NCBI GenBank assembly: GCA_963730285.1
Contig: CAVSQY010000007.1
Coordinates: forward strand, 186,001 to 250,000
Direction: 5' to 3'
DNA length: 64,000 nucleotides
Origin: JARDZU01 sp963730285
GTDB taxonomy: Bacteria; Actinomycetota; Acidimicrobiia; Spongiisociales; ZC4RG35
Positions 26,897 to 36,415 of this stretch are shown in pieces. Position 1 is the first letter of the stretch. The number at the start of each line of letters is the position of its first letter. The notes below the pieces were generated by a model, which was not told the origin of the DNA, did not search any database, and saw only the letters and a program-made list of their open reading frames with translations. A program made the position numbers and the translations under genes.

Positions 26897-28288
26897 ATGG
26901 ACTACAGAGTTGAAAAGGACTCGATGGGAGAGGTTCGGGTCCCCGCCGATGCCCTCTACGGCGCCTCGACACAACGGGCGGTCGACAATTTCCCCATATC
27001 TGGCATCCGTTTCGGACGTGGGTTCATCTCGGCGCTCGGGCTTATCAAAGGCTCGGCGGCCACAGTCGCCGGCCACGACGGGTTTGTGGAGCCCGACAAG
27101 GCCGAGGCCGTCCGGAAGGCCGCCGATGAGGTCATGAGCGGGGTGCTCGACGACCAGTTCGTCCTGGACATATTCCAGACCGGTTCCGGGACGTCGACCA
27201 ACACCAACGCCAATGAGGTGATAGCAGCGCGCGCCACGGAGTTGCTGGGCGGTGAGCCGGGCTCGCGACTGATACACCCCAACGACCACGTGAATTTCGG
27301 TCAGTCATCCAATGATGTCATCCCAACCGCAATTCACGTCTCCGCTGTGGTGGCCATCCGGGAGAGTCTCCTGCCGGCTTTGGATGGCCTGGCCGGGTCG
27401 CTCGAGTCCAAGTCCGCCGAATTCGCAGACGTGGTCAAGTCGGGGAGAACCCACCTCATGGACGCGACCCCGGTCACCCTTGGCCAGGAGTTCGGTGGAT
27501 GGGCGACGCAAGTCCGTAAGGGTGTGGACCGGTTGGAGAAGGTGTTGCCCGAGTTGGAAGAGCTTCCCCTCGGCGGCACCGCGGTCGGAACCGGGATCAA
27601 TGCCCCAGCCGGGTTCGCCGAGGCGGTGATCGGCCTGATGGCGGATCGGACTGGATACCCATTCCGCGAAGCCGACAACCATTTCGAGGCCCAGAGCTCG
27701 AAGGACGCTGTGGTGATGGCGTCGGGGGTGCTGAAGACCATCGCCACATCGTTGTTCAAGATGGCAAACGACATGCGCTTTCTCTCATCGGGCCCGTCTT
27801 CGGGCATCGCCGAGATCAAGCTTCCCTCTCTACAGCCCGGCTCTTCGATCATGCCAGGAAAGGTGAACCCGGTGATGGCCGAGATGGTGATGCAGGTGTC
27901 GGCCCAGGTCATGGGGAGCGACACCACCATCGCTTGGAGCGGGGCCAATGGGAACTTCGAGCTCAATGTGATGATGCCGGTGATGGCACACAACCTGCTC
28001 CAGTCCATCGGTCTCCTAGCCAAGGCATGTACGAACTTCGCCGAGAAGTGTGTGGACGGGATCTTGGTCAATGGGACGAGACCCGCCGATCTCGTCGGGA
28101 GGAACGCCATCATCGTGACCGCGCTCAACCCCCACATCGGCTACGACAACGGCGCAAAGATTGCCAAGGAGGCCGTTGCCAGCGGCCGCTCGGTCCGTGA
28201 ACTCGTCCTGGAGGCCGGGCTGATGAGCGGTGAAGAGCTGGACAAGGCCCTCGACGTCAAGAAGATGACCGAAGGCGGCATCGTCTGA
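26897..28288 (+). CDS. fumC: Class II fumarate hydratase
   Basis: 463 residues of the fumarase/aspartase superfamily: DNFPISGIRFG, TGSGTSTNTNANEV, HPNDHVNFGQSSNDV, SGRTHLMDATPVTLGQEF and signature GSSIMPGKVNPVMAEM. It hydrates fumarate to malate in the TCA cycle; the class II enzyme has no Fe-S cluster. Aspartase is the main alternative. GRTHxxDATPxTLGQEF favours fumarase. ATG 26897 has AAGGAG upstream. Confidence 0.9.
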   Translation: MDYRVEKDSMGEVRVPADALYGASTQRAVDNFPISGIRFGRGFISALGLIKGSAATVAGHDGFVEPDKAEAVRKAADEVMSGVLDDQFVLDIFQTGSGTSTNTNANEVIAARATELLGGEPGSRLIHPNDHVNFGQSSNDVIPTAIHVSAVVAIRESLLPALDGLAGSLESKSAEFADVVKSGRTHLMDATPVTLGQEFGGWATQVRKGVDRLEKVLPELEELPLGGTAVGTGINAPAGFAEAVIGLMADRTGYPFREADNHFEAQSSKDAVVMASGVLKTIATSLFKMANDMRFLSSGPSSGIAEIKLPSLQPGSSIMPGKVNPVMAEMVMQVSAQVMGSDTTIAWSGANGNFELNVMMPVMAHNLLQSIGLLAKACTNFAEKCVDGILVNGTRPADLVGRNAIIVTALNPHIGYDNGAKIAKEAVASGRSVRELVLEAGLMSGEELDKALDVKKMTEGGIV

Positions 28289-28305
28289 TTTCACGAACGT
28301 TCACC

Positions 28306-29508
28306 GTGGCCGGATTGCTGGCCGAGCTCGAGTCGGCCATAAGCGCCGCCCTGCCGACACCGGTGTGGGTGGCCGGTGAAGTCGCCGAATTTCGGCGTAC
28401 CAATCGAGGTGCCGCCTTTTTTCGGATCGTCGACGCCGAGACTTCCGATCGATCGATCGAGGTGTCCGCTCGTGGCCGGCTGATGATGGATGTCGACAGG
28501 AGTCTCGACATGGCGGGAGTGGGCAGTCTTCGCAGTGGCATCCAGGTCCGACTCCGAGGCACGGTCGGTCTTCGTCCCGGGCGCTCGATGGTGCAGATCT
28601 CCTTGCTCGAGGTTGACCCGTCGTTCACGGTTGGAAGATTGGCGATTGATCGTGAAGAGATAGCTCGCCGTCTCCGCGCCGACGGCACCCTCGATGCCAA
28701 CGGCCGGCTACCAATCCCGATGGTGCCGCTTCGGATCGGCCTGGTGACGAGCAGGGGCTCTGCGGCCCACGCCGACTTCCTCGACCATCTTCGCCGCCCG
28801 GGCTACCGATTCTCGGTGTTGACGGTTCAGGCGGCCATGCAAGGCGAGGGATCCGCCGAGCAGGTGGCGCGTGGCCTTGGTCGTCTCGGCCGGGAGGAGC
28901 TCGATGTGGTAGCCATCGTTCGCGGAGGAGGGTCCAAGCTGGATCTCGCACCTTTCGACACCGAGGTCGTCGCAAGAGCGATAGCGGCACTCCCGGTTCC
29001 CGTCGTCACCGGCATCGGACACGAGACCGACCGGACCATCGCCGAGGATGCGGCAGCCATTGGCCTGAAGACACCGACCGCTGCGGCAGAGTGGGTGGTG
29101 GCGCAGGTATCCGATTTCGCCCGTCGCATCGACACGGCGCGGGAGGCCATCCGGACCCAGGCGAATACCGCGTTGAAGGGCGCGGCGGGACGTCTCGAGT
29201 TGGTCGGGTCCCAGGTCGCGGCCAGTCGTCTCGTCCTCTCCCGAGAACGAGATCTGCTCGGCCGTTTGAGATCCGAAGTGGCCGGTTCGGCTCGTGACGT
29301 GGTCCGGCGTGATCAGGAGGAATTGGCACGGATGACCGAGGTGTTGTCCGCCATCGGGATCGACGCCACCCTGAGACGGGGCTTCGCCTTGGTGACCAGG
29401 GCCGATGGAAGGGTGGTTCGCGAGGTCGGGCAGGTCAGTCGTGGCGATCGTCTTCACATGAGACTGGCCAGAGGTGCGATCTCCGTGGTGGTCGAGGGGA
29501 CAGAGTGA
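28306..29508 (+). CDS. xseA: Exodeoxyribonuclease VII large subunit
   Basis: 400 residues: N-terminal OB fold (VWVAGEVAEFRRTNRGAAFFRI), the catalytic domain with GLVTSRGSAAHADFL, VAIVRGGGSKLDLAPFD and GIGHETDRTIAEDAA, then a long coiled-coil and C-terminal REVGQVSRGDRLHMRL. Degrades single-stranded DNA with the small subunit. GTG start; stop overlaps the xseB start (GTGA). Confidence 0.93.
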   Translation: MAGLLAELESAISAALPTPVWVAGEVAEFRRTNRGAAFFRIVDAETSDRSIEVSARGRLMMDVDRSLDMAGVGSLRSGIQVRLRGTVGLRPGRSMVQISLLEVDPSFTVGRLAIDREEIARRLRADGTLDANGRLPIPMVPLRIGLVTSRGSAAHADFLDHLRRPGYRFSVLTVQAAMQGEGSAEQVARGLGRLGREELDVVAIVRGGGSKLDLAPFDTEVVARAIAALPVPVVTGIGHETDRTIAEDAAAIGLKTPTAAAEWVVAQVSDFARRIDTAREAIRTQANTALKGAAGRLELVGSQVAASRLVLSRERDLLGRLRSEVAGSARDVVRRDQEELARMTEVLSAIGIDATLRRGFALVTRADGRVVREVGQVSRGDRLHMRLARGAISVVVEGTE

Positions 29509-29699
29509 GCGAAGATCAGCAAACCTACCGGGAAGCTCTCGAAGAGCTTCGTCAGATCCATGCGCGCCTCCGGGACGAGGAGGTCGACATCGACCGTCTT
29601 CTCGATGACGTCAAACGGGCCTCGGACCTGCTCGCCTTCTGTCGTGAGCGTCTCGACTCCGTCGGCGAGCGGTTGGAGCAGGTGTTGGAGGACTTCTAA
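29505..29699 (+). CDS. xseB: Exodeoxyribonuclease VII small subunit
   Basis: 64 residues, all helical (TYREALEELRQIHARLRDEE, RLLDDVKRASDLLAFCRERL), matching XseB length and pattern. Coupled to xseA by a GTGA overlap. Its stop overlaps by three bases the stop of the convergent sufU gene. Confidence 0.92.
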   Translation: MSEDQQTYREALEELRQIHARLRDEEVDIDRLLDDVKRASDLLAFCRERLDSVGERLEQVLEDF

Positions 29700-30145
29700 C
29701 TCACGTCCTGAAGGGCTTCCATCAGGACATTCCAGCCGAGGCTGGCACACTTGATCCGCACCGGGTATTTGCGGACACCCTGCAGGGCTTCGAGGTCGCC
29801 GAGCACCGACCCGGGCTTCTCGGGGTCGAGGCCAGGGTCGTTGTCCCCGTCGAGAGTCATCATGTCGCGGAATGTCTGAGTGAGCTCTTCGATCTCCGCC
29901 CGGGTCTTGCCTTTGATGGCATCGCTCATCATCGACACCGATGACTGGCTGATCGAACATCCCTGGCCCTCCACCGCCACCCCGGTTACCCGGTCGCCGT
30001 CGAACGCCAGCTCGATGGCCACCTCGTCGCCGCACAATGGATTGACCCCGTGGGCCTTGGCATTGGGACTGTCCAGATGGCCGCGGTTACGCGGATTGCG
30101 GTAGTGGTCGAGGATGACCTCGCGGTAGAGATCCTCCAGGCTCAT
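29696..30145 (-). CDS. sufU: Fe-S assembly sulfur-transfer protein SufU
   Basis: 149 residues with the three zinc/sulfur-relay cysteines of SufU: NPLCGDEV, GQGCSISQSS and RIKCASLGW, plus the SufU-specific insertion between second and third Cys. It accepts persulfide from SufS. The ATG 30145 overlaps the SufS stop (ATGA). Confidence 0.93.
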   Translation of the reverse strand: MSLEDLYREVILDHYRNPRNRGHLDSPNAKAHGVNPLCGDEVAIELAFDGDRVTGVAVEGQGCSISQSSVSMMSDAIKGKTRAEIEELTQTFRDMMTLDGDNDPGLDPEKPGSVLGDLEALQGVRKYPVRIKCASLGWNVLMEALQDVS

Positions 30146-31359
30146 GCACCCACCCCGAACAATTCGCCTGCTTTGCGTAACCCACCGACGAGCGCATCGA
30201 CATCCCGCTCGTCGTTGTATAGATAGAAGCTGGCTCTTGCGGTCGCTGTGACCCCCATTCGTCGCATCAACGGCTTTGCACAATGATGACCGGCGCGTAC
30301 CGCCACGTCGTGCTCGTCGAGGATGGTCGCCAGATCGTGGGCATGAACCCCCTCCATGACCATCGAGACCACCCCGCCACGGTCTTCGAGGTCGTCCGGT
30401 CCTTGGATGGTCAGGCCGGGGACATCGCCAAGTCGCCCCAGGGCAATGGCGGTCAGCTCGCGGTCGTGCTCGAGGATCAGATCCATGCCGATGGCCTCGA
30501 GATAGTCGATGGCGGCGTGCAGCCCGACCGCCTCGATGATCGGGGGAGTGCCGGCTTCGAAGCGATGGGGGATGTCCGCCCACGTTGCCTCATGCAGAGT
30601 GACGTCGGAGATCATCTCGCCGCCACCCTCGAAGGGCTCCATTTGCTCCAATGCGCCCATTCGCCCCCACAGGACCCCGATACCGGTGGGGCCGAGCATC
30701 TTGTGCGAGGAGAAAGCCAGGAAATCCGCTCCGAGTCGTGCAACGTCGACGGGGGAGTGCGCGATCAATTGGGCGGCATCGACAACCACGATGGCCCCAT
30801 ACTCGTGGGCGATGTTCGCGATCTGGCGGACGGGCGGCATCGTTCCCAGGACATTGGACATTCCGGTGAGGGTGACGATGCGCACGTCCGGGCCCATTAT
30901 TTCCTCGAAGGCGCCAATGTCGAGGCGGTAGTCGTCGGTGATCGGGATGTGATCGAGTTTGGCCCCGGTTCGCTTGGCGACCATCTGCCAAGGGACGAGA
31001 TTGGCGTGGTGCTCCATCTCGGTCGAGATGATCCGATCACCTGTCGTCAGGTGCTCGCCACCCCAGCCAAACGCCACCATGTTCAGCGAGGTCGTGGCGC
31101 CCCGCGTGAATATCACCTCGCGTGAGTCGTCGGCGCCTATGAAGTCCGCCACCGCCGATCGGGCGGCTTCATATGCTTCCGTGGCGGCCACCGAGAGCCG
31201 ATATGCGCCGCGGTGGACGTTGGCATATGAGGTCCGGGCGAACCGATCCATCGCGTCCAAAACCGGTGCCGGCTTCTGAGAAGAGGCGCTGGAGTCGAGG
31301 AAGTGCGTCCCGTTGGACAGGATCGGGAAGTCCGCCTTCACATGTGAGAGATCGATCAC
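30142..31359 (-). CDS. sufS: Cysteine desulfurase SufS
   Basis: 405 residues: DSSASSQKPAPVL, EMEHHANLVPWQ, PLP Lys in FSSHKMLGPTGIG, catalytic Cys in VRAGHHCAKPLMRRMG. It extracts sulfur from cysteine and passes it to SufU. The GTG start overlaps the stop of the upstream sufC copy by 1 bp. Confidence 0.94.
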   Translation of the reverse strand: MIDLSHVKADFPILSNGTHFLDSSASSQKPAPVLDAMDRFARTSYANVHRGAYRLSVAATEAYEAARSAVADFIGADDSREVIFTRGATTSLNMVAFGWGGEHLTTGDRIISTEMEHHANLVPWQMVAKRTGAKLDHIPITDDYRLDIGAFEEIMGPDVRIVTLTGMSNVLGTMPPVRQIANIAHEYGAIVVVDAAQLIAHSPVDVARLGADFLAFSSHKMLGPTGIGVLWGRMGALEQMEPFEGGGEMISDVTLHEATWADIPHRFEAGTPPIIEAVGLHAAIDYLEAIGMDLILEHDRELTAIALGRLGDVPGLTIQGPDDLEDRGGVVSMVMEGVHAHDLATILDEHDVAVRAGHHCAKPLMRRMGVTATARASFYLYNDERDVDALVGGLRKAGELFGVGA

Positions 31360-32117
31360 TACTGGGTCAACACCGTTCGGAAGGAATCGTATCCCTCTTC
31401 CTCGAGTCGGTTGGCGAGCTCGGGCCCGCCGCTCTGGAGGACGCGGCCGTCCATGAAGATGTGGACCCGTTGCGGGGTTATGTAGTCGAGCAGCCTCTGG
31501 TAATGGGTGATGATCAGAAAGCCGCGCTCGGGGTTGGTCAGACGGTTCACGCCGTCGGCCACAGTGTGGAGTGCGTCGATGTCGAGCCCGGAGTCTGTCT
31601 CGTCCATGATGGCGAGCTCGGGCTCTAGCACCGCCATCTGAAGTACCTCGTTTCGCTTCCGTTCCCCACCTGAGAAACCCTCGTTCAGGTACCTGTCCGC
31701 GAATGAGGACTCCATCTCGAGCTCCTTCATCACCTCCATCACCTTCAAGCGCAGCTCCAGGACGGTGAGGTCCTCTCCGGTTCGGTTTGAGAGCGCCTGA
31801 CGCAGGAATTGGATGACCGACACGCCGGGGATGGCCTCGGGGTGTTGGAAGGCGAGAAACATCCCGGCCGCACCGCGATCGCTGGGCGGGGCGGCGGTGA
31901 TGTCCTCACCCTTGTAGAGGATCCTTCCCTTGGTGACCCGATAGCCGGGATGCCCGAGCAGGACCGAGGCGAGTGTCGACTTGCCCGATCCATTCGGGCC
32001 CATCAGGGCGTGAATCTCACCCCGGTCGACCACCAGGTCCACACCTTTGAGGATGGGAATGTCACCTGCCGACGCATGGAGATTCTCGATCTGGAGGAGG
32101 GGGATGTTGTCGCTCAC
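31359..32117 (-). CDS. sufC: SUF system ATPase SufC (copy 2)
   Basis: 252 residues: Walker A GPNGSGKST, FLAFQHPEAIPGV, signature GFSGGERKRNEV, Walker B LAIMDETDSGLDIDAL, ITHYQRLLDYI. It is the standard actinobacterial SufC by sequence style and heads the minus-strand sufC-sufS-sufU group. Clearly diverged from copy 1 (different signature and C terminus), so this is a paralogue rather than a recent duplicate. GTG start. Confidence 0.92.
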   Translation of the reverse strand: MSDNIPLLQIENLHASAGDIPILKGVDLVVDRGEIHALMGPNGSGKSTLASVLLGHPGYRVTKGRILYKGEDITAAPPSDRGAAGMFLAFQHPEAIPGVSVIQFLRQALSNRTGEDLTVLELRLKVMEVMKELEMESSFADRYLNEGFSGGERKRNEVLQMAVLEPELAIMDETDSGLDIDALHTVADGVNRLTNPERGFLIITHYQRLLDYITPQRVHIFMDGRVLQSGGPELANRLEEEGYDSFRTVLTQ

Positions 32118-32177
32118 GCGGACAATGGTATTTGCACTACTCGGATAGGGGAAATAGCCACAGTCGGATGCCGCCGA

Positions 32178-32666
32178 TCACGCCGCGTCGGTGATGGGGC
32201 CCCAGATTGGATGGGCGTGCCGTTCGAGCTCCTCGATCGAGATGGGAAAGACCGTTGTCGGTGTCCCGGCGGCCGCCCAGACGGGATCGTTTCGGCGCAG
32301 GGCGGTGTCGGCGAAGATCCGCATCGAGGTGGCGTGGCCGAAGGGCGGAGTCCCTCCGGCGGCATAGCCGGTTGCCGATCGGACTTCGTCGAGTGTGGCC
32401 CGGCGGGCGTCGCCCGCCCCGGCCGCGACGGCCAGTGCCTTGGGGTTGAGACGGAGATCTCCGGGCACGAGAGCGACCACGGGCTCTTCGCGATCGGTGT
32501 GGATGAGGACGAAGACGAGAGACTTGACGATGGCGGACACCGGGCATCCAATGGCCTTGGCCGCCTCCAGGGCGGTCTTTGTCCCCTCCGGGAAGAAGTC
32601 GATCTCAAACCGAAAGTCGGGGACCGAGGCGGCCAGGCGCTCACATGCGTCGGGGAGGGATGTCAC
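32178..32666 (-). CDS. YbaK/EbsC-type aminoacyl-tRNA deacylase
   Basis: 162 residues: EGTKTALEAAKAIGCPVSAIVKSLVF, catalytic-type Lys in IVKSL, GDLRLNPKALAVAAG, SATGYAAGGTPPFGH. This fold hydrolyses misacylated tRNAs (for example Cys- or Ala-tRNA-Pro). GTG 32666 overlaps the upstream LLM gene stop, which fixes the start; a longer open frame upstream is not needed. Confidence 0.87.
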   Translation of the reverse strand: MTSLPDACERLAASVPDFRFEIDFFPEGTKTALEAAKAIGCPVSAIVKSLVFVLIHTDREEPVVALVPGDLRLNPKALAVAAGAGDARRATLDEVRSATGYAAGGTPPFGHATSMRIFADTALRRNDPVWAAAGTPTTVFPISIEELERHAHPIWGPITDAA

Positions 32667-33571
32667 TGTCGAATCAACTCCACCATCCGCGCCATACCGT
32701 CGTAATCGGCGAGGTCGAGCCACTGGAGGTAGATGCGCTCGAGGCCGGCAGCCTCGAGCGCGGCGACCTTGTCCTGGACTTCGGGGACTGTCCCGTAGAG
32801 CACGCCGGCTTCATCCCATCTCGACAAGAGCTCCTCTTTGCCGACATTGCGCTTCGATGCCGCCCGGCCGACCATCTCGTCGAGTTCCTCATCGGTCCGG
32901 CCGATGGTCACGGACCCCATCGCTGTGACTTCGACGTGTCGTGATCCGGCCGCTTCCCTCATGACCGCGATCTTCGGTGTCGCCTCGTCCGGCGTGCAAA
33001 GGAACATGTTGTATTCGTCGGCGCGTGACCCGGCCAATGTTGGGGTTCGCTTGGCGCCGTCGCCACCGATGATCAATCTCAGCCCGGTCGGTTTGGGCGA
33101 AACGTCGAGATCGAGGCGGTAGAACGGGCCATCGTGGGTCCGGTGACCCCCGGCGAAAGCGGCTTCCAGATAATCCAAAGCGTCGACGAACCGCTCCCAG
33201 CGTTCGGAGGAAGGGGGAAAGTGCAATCCCAGGGCATCGTGTTCGAACTGGTTCCAACCGGTGCCCACGCCGAGATCGAGGCGCCCCGCTGACATCTGGT
33301 CGATGGTTGCCGCGTTTTTGGCGATGATCGCTGGATGGCGAAAGGTCACTGGTGTGACCAGGACACACAAGCGGACATCTTTGGTGTCACGGGCCAGCCC
33401 GGCCAAGGTGGCGAAGGCGTCGGTGGCATCGGGTGACGGTTGTCCGGACCAGGCCAGATGGTCGGAGCGGGCAAACGAGACGAGGCTCTCCCGTTCGGCC
33501 AGCCTGGCTGCGGCCAAGATCTGGCTGTAGGTCCCACCGAGTTGGGGCTCGGTCATCAATGAGTACTTCAA
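32663..33571 (-). CDS. LLM-class (F420-dependent type) oxidoreductase
   Basis: 302 residues, luciferase-like TIM barrel: SLVSFARSDHLAWSG, VTPVTFRHPAIIAKNAATID, SAGRLDLGVGTGWNQFEHDALG, LRLIIGGDGAKRTPTLAG. Actinobacterial members usually use F420. TTG 33571 with GGAGGA upstream is preferred. Coupled to the YbaK-like gene by a GTGA overlap. Substrate unknown. Confidence 0.85.
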   Translation of the reverse strand: MKYSLMTEPQLGGTYSQILAAARLAERESLVSFARSDHLAWSGQPSPDATDAFATLAGLARDTKDVRLCVLVTPVTFRHPAIIAKNAATIDQMSAGRLDLGVGTGWNQFEHDALGLHFPPSSERWERFVDALDYLEAAFAGGHRTHDGPFYRLDLDVSPKPTGLRLIIGGDGAKRTPTLAGSRADEYNMFLCTPDEATPKIAVMREAAGSRHVEVTAMGSVTIGRTDEELDEMVGRAASKRNVGKEELLSRWDEAGVLYGTVPEVQDKVAALEAAGLERIYLQWLDLADYDGMARMVELIRQ

Positions 33572-33808
33572 GGCTTCACTTCCTCCGATCGGCAGGCTAA
33601 CCAACGGCCCGTCGCATTCTCATTTCGGTGTCGGCGCCTCTGAAAGTCGGTCATATCCTGCTCGGTCCTGAATCGATCCGATAATGCGGCCATGGAAATG
33701 CTCCGCACACTCAGGAGAGATCTGAGTGTCGCCAGTCGATACCTGGAGGATCTGGCTCCCTAGTACTGCCACCACGAGCGTTGGCCGCGTTCAACGATCA
33801 TGGACACA

Positions 33809-34840
33809 TCACTGGTCGTCTGGCTCCAACTCGAAGCCCTCGTCGAGGAGAGCGCTCTTCAGGGTTTCGGTCTCGCCTGGTCGGACCGAGAGCGTGAGGA
33901 CACCACCCCCGCCATGGACTGCATGTCGCAGCTGTAGGTCGCGAACGTCGACGTGGCTGGTCTCCAGCGCATGTCCCACGGCCGCTATCTCCCCGGGCTT
34001 GTCCTGGAGGAGGACCCGGACCAGTTGCAGCGGTGGCGCCATGTGGGCCCTGTGATCACGAGCGCGCACCAGCTCGTGTCGGAGGCCGCCGAGCTCGTTG
34101 CTCGTGACGACTGTGCGGAGGTGATCTAGGTATTGCATGAGCGAGTCCAGGGCTGCCGAGACCGGTTTCGCATTTGCAGCCAGCACGTCTGGCCACCAGG
34201 AGGACTCCGACGAAGCCACCCTGGTGAGGTCCCGGAAGCTCCCCGAGACCAGCTCGGCCGTCTGGGGATCATCGGCGATGCCGTTGACCAACGCCACAGC
34301 GAGGAGGAGGGGGAGATGTGAGATCGAGGCCACGATTCGATCGTGATCGACAGCCGACATGACCACAGGGTTGGCTCCGATCGTCTTCAGGATCTGGACT
34401 ACCTGATCGACATCGGCTTCCTCTGCGCCGTCATCACAAACCACCCACGGTGCGCCGCGGAACAGACTGGCCGATGCGGCGGCCGGCCCTGCATGCTCGC
34501 GGCCCGCCATGGGGTGCCCCCCGACGAATCGCAGGGAGGCTGGGGATACGGCCACGAGGGGCTGTTTGACACTGGTGACGTCGGTGACGAGCGCATTGGT
34601 GCTCATGGTGGCCAACGTTTCGAGGTTGGCGCCCAGCGGTCCGGCGAGGACTACCAAATCAGTCTCGGACCAGGCACTTTCTGGATTCTCGGCCCTGACA
34701 TCGATGGCTCCTCGCAGAAATGCACTCTCCAGCGCCTCTGTGGAAGGATCCCAGCCCACCACGGTCCAACCCTGCTCCCTGAGGGCGAGGCCCATCGACG
34801 CACCGATCAGCCCGGTCCCGATCACGGTCGCGGTAGGCAT
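33809..34840 (-). CDS. tyrA: Prephenate dehydrogenase with C-terminal ACT domain
   Basis: 343 residues: NAD Rossmann motif VIGTGLIGASMGLALRE, GHPMAGREHAGP, VDHDRIVASISHLPLLLA (catalytic His region), then an ACT domain (VRVLLQDKPGEIAAVGHAL). Converts prephenate to 4-hydroxyphenylpyruvate for tyrosine synthesis, the ACT domain probably sensing the amino acid. ATG overlaps by 1 bp the stop of the upstream LLM gene. Confidence 0.9.
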   Translation of the reverse strand: MPTATVIGTGLIGASMGLALREQGWTVVGWDPSTEALESAFLRGAIDVRAENPESAWSETDLVVLAGPLGANLETLATMSTNALVTDVTSVKQPLVAVSPASLRFVGGHPMAGREHAGPAAASASLFRGAPWVVCDDGAEEADVDQVVQILKTIGANPVVMSAVDHDRIVASISHLPLLLAVALVNGIADDPQTAELVSGSFRDLTRVASSESSWWPDVLAANAKPVSAALDSLMQYLDHLRTVVTSNELGGLRHELVRARDHRAHMAPPLQLVRVLLQDKPGEIAAVGHALETSHVDVRDLQLRHAVHGGGGVLTLSVRPGETETLKSALLDEGFELEPDDQ

Positions 34841-35754
34841 CAGCCCTCGATCGCCTCGAGTATCAACTCGAAGTCAGTCGGGTCGCCGAGGAACATCTGG
34901 GCGTAGAGACGCTGGCAGCCCGCCTCGGCCAAGGCGGCTGCCATCTCGGCAGCACGAGAGCCAGAGCCATGAGGGTAGAAGCGTTTCGTGTAGGCCTCTT
35001 CGATGCGGGCTGGAGTCGAGTGGGTTTGTTCCGCCAATCGCTCCAGGATCCGTCGATAGTCGGCTTCTCCCTTGGCGGCCACGACCGGGCACGCACATGA
35101 GTAGAGGATCGCTTCGGGGTCGCGGCCGGATTCCGATGCCGTTTGTCCCGCGAGGTTCTTTCGGCTCGTGTACTCGTCGGGCGGGCAGGCATAGATGTTG
35201 TATTCGTTGGCGTATCTCCCGGCCAGCACTGGGGTCCTGCGCTTTCCGCCACCGCCGACGAGGAGCCTGAGGTTTGTGGGATGTGGGTGAGGGTCGAACT
35301 CGCGCAGCCGATAGTTGGGCCCCTCGAACCCGGCGCTCTCCGGCTCGAGCGCAGCAAAAAGGTATCCCAACGCCTCTTCCAACAGATCGAATCGGGTCGT
35401 CTGGTCAGGGTATGGGAGCCCGAAGAGCTCGAACTCCTCCTCCAGCCATCCTGTGCCGATTCCGAGCGTGAACCTCCCATCAGAGACCTCGTCGAGGGTG
35501 ACGCCCATCTTGTAGTGCACGGCTGGGTGTCGAAACGTGACGGGGGACAGCAAGGAGACGAGCTCGATCTTCGATGTCTCACGGGCAAGAGCGGCAAGAT
35601 GGACGAGATGGTCGAACGCCGGCTCGGAGGTTGCGTCACCGCGGGCCAGGTAGTGGTCGGGGAGGGCGAAGGCGGCAAGACCGCGATCCTCGGCCCAACG
35701 GGCTGAGTCGAGAACCAAACGCCAGGGGCCGCGTGTCTGAACCGCGAATTCCAT
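34840..35754 (-). CDS. LLM-class (F420-dependent type) oxidoreductase
   Basis: 304 residues with the luciferase-like pattern: AAFALPDHYLARGD, LLSPVTFRHPAVHYKMGVTLDE, DGRFTLGIGTGWLEEEFELFG, LRLLVGGGGKRRTPVLAG. Paralogue of the oxidoreductase at 32.7-33.6 kb with the same motif order. Coupled to tyrA, though no metabolic link is evident. Confidence 0.87.
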   Translation of the reverse strand: MEFAVQTRGPWRLVLDSARWAEDRGLAAFALPDHYLARGDATSEPAFDHLVHLAALARETSKIELVSLLSPVTFRHPAVHYKMGVTLDEVSDGRFTLGIGTGWLEEEFELFGLPYPDQTTRFDLLEEALGYLFAALEPESAGFEGPNYRLREFDPHPHPTNLRLLVGGGGKRRTPVLAGRYANEYNIYACPPDEYTSRKNLAGQTASESGRDPEAILYSCACPVVAAKGEADYRRILERLAEQTHSTPARIEEAYTKRFYPHGSGSRAAEMAAALAEAGCQRLYAQMFLGDPTDFELILEAIEG

Positions 35755-35784
35755 TCGGGTGAGCCTATAGGTGGTCCGGCGAAG

Positions 35785-36345
35785 TCAGGAAACCGCGGTG
35801 ACGTCGCGCAACATCGCCCGGGCATGCCAGGAGACGTCGAATTCGGGGTCTATGACTCGGTGCAGGGCGATGCCGTTGAGGGCCACCACCAGGTTCTCGG
35901 CGCTTCGCATCGCCATCTCCCGGCCCAGGTGGGGATGCTCACGAAGGAGCGCCTCCGCGAATCGGGCTACCCGCATCTGATGGTGTCGGATCATGCGACC
36001 GGTGAGGTCTGGGTTGGAGCCTGCGCCGTACACGCCAATTCTGATGTACACCCGGGCCAACTCAGGCTGCTCGACCAAGAATCGGATGTATGCGGTCACC
36101 AGGTCGTCGAGGGTGTCTCTGCCCTTGTGTGCCGGATCGGGGTCGATGGCCTCGATCGCTTCCCTCACCACGGTGAGGACGGCCTGCTCCTTCGAGTCGA
36201 ACAGGTTGTAGAACGAGCCGGGCAGCACACCGGCCTCGTCGCAAATGGCTTTGATCGTCGTGCCCTCCAGGCCCTGTTTGGCGATGAGGGACCTGGTTGC
36301 CTCGAGGATGCGACCACGTGTCTCCAGCCCTGCTTTGTAACGCAC
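35785..36345 (-). CDS. TetR-family transcriptional regulator
   Basis: 186 residues: N-terminal helix-turn-helix (RGRILEATRSLIAKQGLEG, TIKAICDEAGVLPGSFYNLF, DSKEQAVLTVV) and a C-terminal ligand-binding region. GTG start at 36345. It is divergent from the acyl-CoA dehydrogenase gene, with an AT-rich imperfect palindrome between them, so it probably represses that gene in response to an acyl-CoA. Confidence 0.9.
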   Translation of the reverse strand: MRYKAGLETRGRILEATRSLIAKQGLEGTTIKAICDEAGVLPGSFYNLFDSKEQAVLTVVREAIEAIDPDPAHKGRDTLDDLVTAYIRFLVEQPELARVYIRIGVYGAGSNPDLTGRMIRHHQMRVARFAEALLREHPHLGREMAMRSAENLVVALNGIALHRVIDPEFDVSWHARAMLRDVTAVS

Positions 36346-36415
36346 GAGATGACGCTAATCCGTTTTCACCTGCCGGCCCTCACCGCGACTGTCGTCTCGG
36401 AACATCCCGCTTTCT

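Noticed and set aside
30283..31125. 280-codon plus-strand open frame
   Set aside because: It lies fully antisense to sufS, whose catalytic motifs are intact, and its predicted protein has the His/Asp-rich composition typical of a shadow frame in high-GC DNA.
33692..33763. 23-codon plus-strand frame between an LLM oxidoreductase gene and tyrA
   Set aside because: It has an ATG and stop but no ribosome site, no hydrophobic segment and no supporting context; the 237-bp gap otherwise shows nothing.
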